Shown piece by piece: positions 11,373-20,240 of a stretch of 64,000 nucleotides of DNA; within the stretch, counting starts at the first letter, position 1; the number at the start of each line of letters is the position of its first letter. The notes beneath the pieces are model-generated. The model ran no database searches and was not told where the DNA came from. It worked only from the letters and a program-made list of their open reading frames with translations. The stretch is from NCBI RefSeq assembly GCF_051020765.1, contig NC_134930.1, positions 372,001 through 436,000 of the forward strand. Direction: 5' to 3'. Position numbers and translations under genes: made by a program. Source of the DNA: Lasioglossum baleicum (taxonomy: Eukaryota > Arthropoda > Insecta > Hymenoptera > Halictidae).

Positions 11373-12260
11373 CAGTATCGAAGAAAACCAAGATCACTAC
11401 TGCAAACCCGGATAATGAGGAGTTGTATCGTTTGCGAAAAACTAATTAAGACAATTTATTTTGCAACATTAGTATGCTATAACAAGGAACCAAGCGAGCA
11501 ACGAGCATACGATGCTGGTTTAATGTGACGCCATATAGCAAACATTTTGATAAGTAGAAAACTATTGAATTTCCCTGAAAACGTATAATTTTCTTAAAAC
11601 GTACACTTAATAATGATAATAATATACTGCAACTAACGAATCGGGAAGTTCTTTGTGTGGCTCGTGGAGAGTCACACACCAAATAAAAAAAAACATTAAT
11701 AGCTATAGGTACTACTAGCCATGCGTACCACTAACCCTTTCGCAGGAGCAGTCCTATCCGCGAGCGAGCAAAGCGAGCGAGCAAAAACAACCCTACTCGC
11801 GAGCGAGCGAAGCGAGCGAGCAACAATAACCCTCTAGTTTTTTATTTTATATGATTTTATTTTAAGTTAATTTCTATTTTATTTTATATTGTATACTATA
11901 TATTATCTTTTAAGAATTTGTGTAAGATTAATGATAGTTAAGTAGGTTACTTAACAGTTAATAAAAACATCACCCACTGAAAAGTTATCATAACTTATTA
12001 CATACCACGTTGTAAATATTTTCTTATAATTTTTTCACGTGAAACGTGCATTATTTCAAATTTTAATACAAATAACGATCATGCACATGTCTGCCGAATA
12101 TACCTAATGTACTTATATAAAAATCACATTATGGACAAGTTATGAAAGAAATACGTACCATTATTATTATTATCTATTTCATAAGAACGCACAGTTGATT
12201 CTCGGGTATCGCGATAACTCGTTCGCGCGATCTTGTTCTATTGTTTTAGAAGCCGCCCGA

Positions 12261-14945
12261 CAAAAGTGAGTCATGAGTACACTGCGGATCTTTATGCAAA
12301 ATAAAAAATGTTTGCATTGATTGCACGGCACATGAGCCAAATATAAATTGTATTCTTCTTTTAATTATCCTATTAAGCTGAAACTAATACGTTGATGTCC
12401 TTAAATATTTTTAACATGTCCACTGCTTTAAATTGAACGTGTACATTTTTGTCATACATGCATAAAATCCGCAGTCTAGTCATAAGCTTCCCGATGTGTC
12501 TGATGTATCGCGTACCCGACTCGAGCCCGATAGGCGAAAAACCAAAACAAGGTAATAAAAGTAGTGGTTTTTTCCCCCTCCCCAAGTTAGCACAGGGTCC
12601 TCGAGGTCGAAAACTGAGATTCGACACCCCAGAGTACCCCTAAATGACGTGTCAAAATTTCATTAAGTTCGGAATACTTTCCAGGTAGACGCCTTTTTTC
12701 GACCTGCCGACTGAAAATGAAAAATTGAATAACTCCAAGAAAAATGGAAAACTTAATGACTCCGAGAAAAATAAAGAACTTACTGACTCTGAGGAAAATG
12801 AAAACTTTAATAACTCTCAGTTAATAAGCTGTCTTCAATGCCTCTTAAAAATGCAATTAATCGCATGTAGGGATTGATCAGGTGTTTCTCTCTCTATATT
12901 AAAAAATATTTAAAAATCCTTTGACAAATCTGTTTTGTGGCGTCAGGATACTGCTGTCGATATTCCATCACAGTTTGTATAGTATATATTATTTCTCCAC
13001 TTTGTTTCTATATAAAATTTTAATATGATCCTCCATTAGTTTAACGCCCCGTTCAGCGGTATCATTGACCACCTTCAGTCTATGTTTCAGTCAGTCTACT
13101 TATTATTCATAATAACTTCTTTTTCCGATATTTTAACTGTTTTTCTTTTGTAGATTGGAGCGTATTAATGAATTTAGTTAAGGTAGTAGAGAGACTTCCA
13201 GGATTGCAAGATATTCATTTACTCATTTCTCGATAATACAAACACGGGGTTTTTCACTAGTCAAAAACGCTAGATAAAACATCGATCTAGGGCGCTATCT
13301 GCCTCAAAAGTCCTATTTTTTCGATTACGAGGCGTAATTTTCATTATTCGGCAGCATGTAGCTATGAAAATAGCTATATGCGCAGTTGTATGCTTCCGAA
13401 TAATGCAAATTACGCCCCTTAATATCTCTGTCAGTTATGTATATATAAAGAAACTCTTCAAACAAAAGTTGTAGTATATAAGGAGGTGGATATAGTATCA
13501 GAGAAAAATTTTTTTTTCAAAGTAATTATTTCAAGTTTTCAAAGTCACGGATGTTTTTTCTATCAACAACTGTTTATGCTACATACGGATTCTTAAAGAG
13601 AAAAAAGACAAATTCAACGATATATCATAACGTCTATTTATGTAAAGATTTAAAAAATTCAAAATTTTCAAATTTGCTGCGCCTCATTTTCCCATGATCC
13701 AATCGGCCCCAAAATTTTTCCAGATCATTTTCTCAACATTTGTTACAATTCTGGTTTACGGGACAAAAAAATTTCATGGTCGAAAAATAAGGTCCACCCT
13801 AATGTCCATATACGTAAATTACGAGAAGCAGTAAAGGGTGCTTAACGTCGAAGAAGAAAATCCTGGTAATTAAAACTTAATATGTACTACATTCTACGTT
13901 ATTAGAATAATTGTAGTTTAATTATGATACATTTTATATCAACATTTTTTATTTACACTTAGAAACGCACTGTCTCGGAAGGAAATGGACATTCGAGAGA
14001 AGCAATAAAATTAGAGCATCATCGCGAAAAAAGATGAGTTTGCAATAACCTCAATATTTTATGAAATTCTATTATAATTATAGTTATGACTGTGTTTTTT
14101 TATTATAGGAAGACAGAAGATCAAATAAACTTGTGTATGCTAGTATAAAATCAATTTATATATATTATACAATTTATTTTATTATTTGTTTGACAACTAA
14201 TAAATCTACAAATTGTTTCATAAACTAAAAAATACTTCCTGCATTTTCGTATTCTCCAATCAGTCCAAATAAATACCATCAACCTGTTCTCGATCATATA
14301 CCAATTTTTATTAATGCAATTATGACAGTAACAAAACGTTTCTATTTAAAATGAATACATATTTTGAACATAGTTTTAACATTTTTAATTTTTTGGAAGG
14401 TTAAAAAATGTAATTAAAAAAGTAATGAAAAATAAAAATTAAAAAAAAATCCTCGCTGCACGGGGACCCGAAGGCTAGCTCCAGATTGCGATTCATACGC
14501 TCGACGGCTCGACAGTCGAATTTCAGTTTCGTTTCCGTAAGCCGTAAAGCATGGCAACATGGCAAGTTCTAAAAATAGATTGTGGCTCGCACAAGCAGCG
14601 CACACGGATATAGTAAAGGTACGCTGGTCAGTGTAGCGCGCGGGCGCGTTGCTAACACGATACCAATACAGTGTCTTCTGCACCGACGAAATTCCGTCGT
14701 TGGCCTCCTGTTTCTCACTCCAGTCAGAATATATCCTAGAGGGCGTAAGAGAACACCGAAAAATTCGAGTCCCGCCAACTCCCGTAAGGCTGGCAGTCTT
14801 TAACAGTATCTCGTCGGTGATAACGGCATTCGCCGCATTAATCAGTGCGACCGTGCTGCCATCTTGCGGGGAAGCGGAATCCAGGATAGAGTGGCGTTCC
14901 AGCTGGACTGCAGAAAGCTGCATTCCCCGTGGGCTGCATCCAGAC
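12261..14945. other. Spacer with minor repeats, no gene recognised
   Basis: At 12713-12822 a degenerate unit of about 31 bases (AATAACTCNNAGAAAAATG-like) repeats roughly four times. At 13329-13430 an imperfect inverted repeat surrounds ATAGCTAT. Positions 13570-13800 resemble 27850-28075, with accompanying motifs AAAAAAGACAAAT and GGTCCACCCTA, so both are copies of one old repeat. At 14600-14650 the GTGTAGCGCGC motif family occurs. The 169-codon minus frame at 14414-14923 has no recognisable domain and lies in repeated sequence. Confidence 0.45.
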
Positions 14946-15212
14946 GGCAGTGATGCCGAAATCGTGGTACTGTGGTACTAAGCCGTGGTACGAGACCTCC
15001 CCACTATGACCTACCGTTGCCCCTACTGGCCTTCTCCAACTCGCTCGCGCGCTACACTCACCAACGTACCTCTCATATCCTAGGAGAGGTACGTTGGTGA
15101 GTGTAGCGCGCGAGCGAGTTGGAGAAGGCCAGTAGGGGCAACGGTAGGTCATAGTGGGGGGGTCTCGTACCACGGCTTAGTACCACAGTACCACGATTTC
15201 GGCATCACTGCC
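14946..15212. repeat. Near-perfect palindrome, 129-bp arms, 9-base loop
   Basis: The arms 14946-15074 and 15084-15212 are reverse complements with a single mismatch that I can find (a T/C difference near 14998), around the loop ATATCCTAG. Both arms contain GGTACGTTGGTGAGTGTAGC or its complement, a motif also seen near 650, 4970 and 14620. The high arm identity implies a very recent origin or active gene conversion. No target duplication is evident. Confidence 0.9.
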
Positions 15213-15637
15213 AGACGGTTCCAGGTTGTTCCAGGTGGAGTCAACCTATGCGCGTTTTCGTCACTCCCCGTGGAGTCCGTTGTGCTATCAGGGAACTTTT
15301 GATCTAAAAGAGATATCGAAGAGAAACTAGGCCTAAATTTTTTTTAGGCCTAATGATGTAAACGGAAATATATTTTGCATTTTTTAAATAATGTTTTCGT
15401 TGATTCTTAAGGTATAGCCGGAAAAGATTGTTACGGATGACGAACAGGTGTTCAATATCATCTCTGGCAGGAACCGTCCTAGATAAACGAACAGAGTTTT
15501 TCCCTAGATAAATCTACATAATTGTTTAGGTTAGTTTAGGGCCCAAACGTACGCACGACCAACTGGTCGTTGACAAAATACGAATGTTCACTTGAAGGGT
15601 ACTGACAAGTACCACCCGTCATTGCAGGGCTATATAA

Positions 15638-18100
15638 TAGGGCTGCAGGCGAGCCGAGCTAAGCTCGAGCACGACTGGTCGAGTCGAGTCGAGACTCGAT
15701 TGGTCGAGCCGAGTCGAGTACTCGCACGAAGCGAGCGGCTCGCACGATGCGAGTAGCTCGCGTCGACGTCATCGGCTCGCATCGGTGCGAGTTACTTGCA
15801 TCGATGCGAGTCCAGTCGAGCTTACCGCGGCTTGCAGCGAGCGTGTGATTCGTACGAAATGAACGGCTTGCATGAAGGAATCGACTCGAAATAAATTCAA
15901 ACGTAATACGACATTGAAGTTCTCGCAGTGCCACGTTTAAATTATTATGTTGGATGTGTCTTATCATGATTATTAATGTATATTTTTTCAGATTTTACAG
16001 ACTTTGCGAACAGGTTTTAAAAAATTGGAAATTACCAAAAATTCGGAAAAATGCATATTTCCTATTGAAGTTTGGGAAATATCAGGTATATAAAAATTCA
16101 ATAATGAGATATTGTTAAAACAACCGTTTTTAATTTTTTCCAGAATTTTTTATGTAGTGCATCGTACTTAAAAAAAATAAAAATAATCTTTTCCGATATT
16201 TCTTTACCTTTTGTAGGTGTATTATGTAATAGTGAACATTCTTGTATTCAGAAAAATAAAGTACAAACTTTAAAAAATGCAATGCTCTTAAAAAAATAAT
16301 TTTAAAAATATTTTATTTGCCTATATTTCAATTAATATGAACAATACTTCCAGCAGATACAATTAGTGCAGACGGCAAGGTCTCCCGCTGCGAATCGAAT
16401 CCCGCTTTTTTTCTTTTTTGTTAACCATATAATTGTTGTAGAGATATATTAAATATATTTTTCAAAGCACCGATCTCACCGATGCGAGAAGATAGCTTAC
16501 TCGCACCGAAGCGAACGGCTTACACGAAACGAACAATGTATACAATGTATCTGATGTGTAGCCGTGAAATGAGTTTTATTTTAAAGTTTCCAAAGTACAT
16601 AACTCGTTTATTTATATTAATATGTTAGTTGTGTCCCATCGTGATTATTAATGCATATGCTTTTCAGATTTTCGAATTATGCGAACGTCTTTAAAAAATT
16701 GCATATTTTAAGACATTCGAAAAAAATGCATATTTCCTATTGAAGTATGGGAGATAACAGTTTTATAAAAATTCAGTAATGGGATATTGTCGAAATCATT
16801 TTTCTTAATGTTTTTCAGAATTTTATATATACCATATATATATAGTGCAATGTACTTAAAAAAAATAAAAATCAACTTTTTCGATATTTCTTTACCTTTT
16901 GTATGTGTATTATGTAATATTGAACATTTTTAACAAACGTAAAAATGCAATATAAATATTGCTTTGACAATATATTTGAGAAATATCACTACAACAATTA
17001 TATGGTTAAGAAAGAAGAAAAAAAAGTGTTTAACGAAAAAGAAAATCATTCGGTGTGGGATTCTAATCGTATCTGCTGGAAGTATTGTTCATATATTGAA
17101 ATATAGACAAATAAAATATTTTTAAAATTATTTTTTTAAGAGTATTGCGTTTTTTAAAGTTTGTACAATATAATAATTTAAACGTGGCACGGCGAGAACT
17201 TCAATGTCGTATTACGCTTGAATTTATTTCGAATCAATTCCTTCATGCATGCCGTTCGTTTCGTACGAATCGCACGCTCGCCACAGTGCGCCGAACCATT
17301 GACAAAAATCGAAAAAGTCACTGCTTCATATCGATTTAAAACAATGTTCATACTATGTCAAAATAAATCAGTTTTTGAGAAAAAGATTTAAAAAATTCAG
17401 TAGGAAATTAGTTACAAGCGAATCTGTACGCGAATTTTAGGAAGATCAAATAGTAGACGTTTGTTGTTCAATTAACACAGATCTACAAAGCGTATTTGTT
17501 AAATTTTCAATATAGGTCCACATGAAGAAGTTGTATAATGCAACTTTTAGTATTTCTTCCACAATTCCGATCATTTGATATTTATGAAAAAAATTTAATT
17601 TAAAACGACGTTTCAGTTTCGGAAGAACTGAACTGCGAATTCATATATCTACTGAAAACCACCAATAAAACAAAATTTTGTTTATAAATATCGTTTTTTA
17701 ATGTTTAAATAAATACTATATTTATAATAATATCATATTGTGATTGCTCTCAATATAAATAAAAAACCACTTTGTTTCATGTCTCTATCATAAACAGAAC
17801 AAAAGTTATTGAATTTTGTTCAAGAAACAGGCATTCCGGCGCACTGTGGATCGGTGCGAGCTGAGCTAAGCTCGACTGGATTGATCGAGCCGGTCGAGTA
17901 CTCGCATCGATGCAAGTAACTCGCACCGATGCGAGCCGATGACGTCGGCGCGAGTAGCTCGCTTCGATGCGGGTAGCTTGCATCGATGCGAGCTACTCGC
18001 ATCGTGCGAGCCGCTCGCTTCGTGCGAGTACTCGACTCGACTCGACCAATCGAGTCGAGCTTAGCTCGGCTCGCATTTTGCGAGTACTCGAACAGCCCTA
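15638..18100. mobile_element. hAT-like non-autonomous foldback element, 2463 bp
   Basis: The ends are TAGGGCTG and CAGCCCTA, with an exact 8-bp duplication CTATATAA at 15630-15637 and 18101-18108; both traits are typical of hAT elements. About 200 bases at each end consist of CGAGTCGAG/GCTCGCATCG-type subterminal repetitions that are reverse complements of each other. Further inside, 15840-15955 mirrors 17150-17290 and 16320-16345 mirrors 17070-17100. No transposase frame is seen; the frames at 15659-15967 and 17820-18188 are translations of the terminal repeats. The internal 16600-16900 region partly repeats 15955-16230 in direct orientation. Confidence 0.9.
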
Positions 18101-18108
18101 CTATATAA
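18101..18108 (+). promoter_or_regulatory. LTR TATA box, regenerated as hAT target duplication
   Basis: CTATATAA corresponds to the LTR TATA box at 24541-24548. The hAT-like insertion duplicated exactly these 8 bases, so the downstream copy still has its TATA sequence at the normal distance from the transcribed part, while the upstream U3 is now 2.46 kb away. Confidence 0.75.
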
Positions 18109-18584
18109 GCCCTTACATTTCTACTCTCGTGGGCTAGTACTGTCGTAATCACGAATAGTGTCGCGTCGTGCTGCATCTCGGAAGTCAACTACCAGTGAGA
18201 TCGGACGTTCGTTCCTTTTGAATCAAAGTTTAACCGTACAGATTCCGCGAGTTCGGTCCAAAATCTGTTAGGCAGTGACAAGGTTGCTCCGAGTCCCCCG
18301 CATTGCCAGTGCGTCAACACCGTGCGTCTTAGCTTAGGTAATATCACCTTTCAATTTCTTTCCTATTCTAAATTCAGTTCATTCGCGACACAAATACACT
18401 TGTAGAACGAAACACTATAGTAAGAATATATTTGTTTTCTTTGATAATTAACTCAAATTCATTAAACCCATAATTATCGTCCAATATCCTAACCAAGTAA
18501 TTGAACGTCCCCACATGATACAATCTTACCGCTCGGATTGTATCAATTATATTATACTAGTTACGAGGCTTACTAATTATCCTA

Positions 18585-18878
18585 GCAATTCCCTGATTAA
18601 CCATCAGGTTCTTTCGCGACATTCCAATTGTCCGAACAGAGATTTATCCAACCTAGCGGCTCCCCAGTTTCGCATTGGGTTCGTCCGCATCCTAACAGCT
18701 CCCTGATTTCGCATCAGGTTCGTCTGTGCTATTATACAACCTCCTAGCAGCTCCCCGGTTTTGCATCGGGTTCGTCTGCGTTTGACTCCATTCCTAGAGG
18801 CTCCCTGACTTCGCGTCAGGTTCGTCCTCGCTGTCAATAACCCTAGCGGCTCCCCAATTTCTCATTGGGTTCGTCCGC
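18585..18878 (+). other. Array of six 33-nt stem-loops with compensatory changes (5' LTR)
   Basis: Units start at 18585, 18656, 18695, 18747, 18797 and 18846. Each has an outer 4-bp stem, an internal loop, an inner 6-bp stem and a TTCGC-type 5-base loop. Outer stems are GCGG/CCGC, ACAG/CTGT, GCAG/CTGC, GAGG/CCTC and GCGG/CCGC in units 2-6. Inner stems are CCTGAT/ATCAGG, CCCAGT/ATTGGG, CCTGAT/ATCAGG, CCCGGT/ATCGGG, CCTGAC/GTCAGG and CCCAAT/ATTGGG in units 1-6. Unit 1 has a poor outer stem. The bases between the stems (CTC and TTCGT) stay constant. The array lies in the transcribed leader. Its function is unknown. Confidence 0.85.
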
Positions 18879-18970
18879 GTTCCTTAACTAACAAATTTAT
18901 ACCATATTCCTAGGGTAATAACCCTTCGCCGGCCACTCGTGCTGCTCGCGGCCCTGGCTCGTAACAGAAC

Positions 18971-18988
18971 TGGTGACAGCGGTGGGAT
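18971..18988 (+). other. Primer binding site of the gypsy element
   Basis: TGGTGACAGCGGTGGGAT begins 4 bases after the 5' LTR. It starts with TGG, as expected for pairing with a tRNA CCA end, and its complement closely resembles the 3' end of a tRNA-Leu. The tRNA identity is an inference. Confidence 0.7.
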
Positions 18989-19058
18989 TGTTCAATTATT
19001 TTAGGATCACTTTAATTTTGGGTTTACTACGTTAAATTACTCGTAGCTGAGTATTGAC

Positions 19059-19193
19059 AATATACTAGTTTTCCTAGTTACGTCTCAATATTATTAGCAA
19101 TATACTAGTTTTCGCTAGTCACGCTTTTATACCAATAATATACTAGTTTTCCTAGTTGAAAGGTTTCGGTAATATACTAGTTTTCTCTAGTTA
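19059..19193 (+). repeat. Four leader repeats forming ACTAG/CTAGT hairpins
   Basis: Units near 19059, 19099, 19136 and 19170 share AATATACTAGTTTTC followed by CTAGTT. Each can pair ACTAG with CTAGT around a TTTTC, TTTTCG or TTTTCT loop. They lie between the primer binding site and the gag start, where packaging or dimerisation signals occur in retroelements. A functional role is inferred only from position and repetition. Confidence 0.75.
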
Positions 19194-19205
19194 CATTCTT
19201 TAAAA

Positions 19206-20240
19206 ATGCCGAATTCAGCTGCAAATACTTCTTCCGTTGACATAATGAACTTGACGGTTTCACTTGCAAATTCTATGTCGCTGTTGACGCAAAAGACATG
19301 CTTACAGAATACTACTTCGACAATTCCGACCTTTAACGGGGATGACCCCTCTTTGATTCGTTTCGCGCAAACTTTAGAGGACGGGTTAACTTTGATTCCG
19401 GAGGGTACGGAAACCGAGTATCTGGCAATTGTTCTTACTAAGCTCGTCGGGCCAGCACGTAGATGCACATTAGAGCACAAGTTTACTACCGTAAAAGCGT
19501 TAATTCAACATTTGAAGAAACGGTTCGCACCCGGCAAGAGCCTATCATATTATCAAGTGGAAATCGCGAAACTACACATTCGCGAAGGAGAGAGCCTACG
19601 ACAATACATCGATAGGACAAGCCACTTGGTCTGCTGTACGCGCGGAGCCATGAGGGAAAAATACGAGGCACATGCTGAAGGATTTATCAAATTGATGGAA
19701 AAGGACGACATTGAAAACTTCATCGATGGATTACCGGATCGGGTTTCCCTGAAGGTGTCGGCTATCTTGAAGGATATAAAAAATCTGGAGGATGCTTACG
19801 ACGCCGTGCTACAGATAGATAAAAGATTAAGGAATCGACGACAGTCGCCTCGGAGTGAATCACCATCAAGGTGGTCCCGCCGAGATTCATATGACCAGGA
19901 CTCTCGCTACCGCGATCGTGAAGTGTCATATCCCTTATCTCCAAGCAAATATGACCGACACAGGGATCAACGCACGAGACCATCTGGTTTTGAGGAGGAA
20001 AGAGAAGGACGAGCGTCTGCCTGGACCTTGCGTCACAGGAGCCCCTCCGGTTCCCCCTCCAACCGTTCGGATTCGTCAATTGTGAGAGACGGAGAGAAAC
20101 GGTATACAATTTTAAAAAATTCCGATAGGAATCGCATGTCAAAATCGTATTGTTGGCATTGCGGAACATCCGGACACGATGGAAAATGCGATTCCAAAGA
20201 GATTCGCGAGATTCGTCCGTGGAATCGAACAAATCTTTAA
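19206..20240 (+). CDS. Gypsy Gag polyprotein
   Basis: This 344-codon frame starts with ATG after the hairpin leader. Residues about 30-210 resemble the capsid of retrotransposon Gag (an LRQYIDRTSHLV-type segment and a FIDGLPDRV segment). A basic serine/arginine-rich stretch follows (about 210-310). One zinc knuckle, CWHCGTSGHDGKC, sits near the C-terminus; its last spacing is three residues rather than the usual four. The protein would form the virus-like particle and bind element RNA in the cytoplasm. It overlaps the pol frame at 20179-20240, and pol lies in the +1 frame relative to gag, so a frameshift would be needed to make Gag-Pol. Confidence 0.85.
   Translation: MPNSAANTSSVDIMNLTVSLANSMSLLTQKTCLQNTTSTIPTFNGDDPSLIRFAQTLEDGLTLIPEGTETEYLAIVLTKLVGPARRCTLEHKFTTVKALIQHLKKRFAPGKSLSYYQVEIAKLHIREGESLRQYIDRTSHLVCCTRGAMREKYEAHAEGFIKLMEKDDIENFIDGLPDRVSLKVSAILKDIKNLEDAYDAVLQIDKRLRNRRQSPRSESPSRWSRRDSYDQDSRYRDREVSYPLSPSKYDRHRDQRTRPSGFEEEREGRASAWTLRHRSPSGSPSNRSDSSIVRDGEKRYTILKNSDRNRMSKSYCWHCGTSGHDGKCDSKEIREIRPWNRTNL

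Larger units (their letters stand above)
10230..11837 (+). mobile_element. Helitron/Helentron-like element, copy A
   Basis: The 5' end carries a stem-loop, AACTTCCC and GGGAAGTT around an 8-9 base loop, and the 3' end is CTAG followed by a T run. A second copy at 39826-41322 is collinear throughout, and a 5' fragment lies at 63233. There is no target duplication, and insertion is between A/T and T, as known for Helitrons. An inverted copy of the 5' stem occurs subterminally (CGGGAAGTT near 11642). The element also has a long GT microsatellite near its 5' end and a remnant of a helicase. The 3' terminal region has an expanded GCGAGCGAGC motif at 11757-11822. Confidence 0.75.
9770..12260. repeat. 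Inverted-repeat element enclosing a Helitron
   Basis: Left arm about 9778-10030 and right arm about 12010-12250 are reverse complements at roughly 75-80 percent by eye; both contain ACATTAGGTATATTCG or its complement. The Helitron at 10230-11837 accounts for most of the space between them. The outermost ends and a target duplication could not be fixed. It is presumably an old foldback DNA transposon. Confidence 0.55.
15429..18966 (+). repeat. 5' LTR of the gypsy element (split)
   Basis: LTR bases lie at 15429-15637 and 18101-18966 (counting one copy of the CTATATAA duplication); the rest is the nested hAT-like element. The downstream part holds the TATA box, the transcribed leader and the six stem-loop units. 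It matches 24340-25406 base for base apart from a few substitutions. Confidence 0.95.

Noticed and set aside
11757..11822. CpG-rich GCGAGCGAGC stretch as a promoter or CpG island
   Set aside because: It is the expanded 3' subterminal region of the Helitron; copy B has a short version.
14414..14923. 169-codon minus frame
   Set aside because: It covers repeated motifs, opens into a poly-A/T stretch and has no recognisable domain.
17820..18188. Minus frame of 122 codons in the hAT-like element
   Set aside because: It is a translation of the GCTCGCATCG-type subterminal repeats.
18585..18878. CRISPR array or tRNA cluster
   Set aside because: Spacing is irregular, units covary and are not identical, no Cas genes exist in this eukaryotic context, and no complete tRNA fold or A and B boxes are present.
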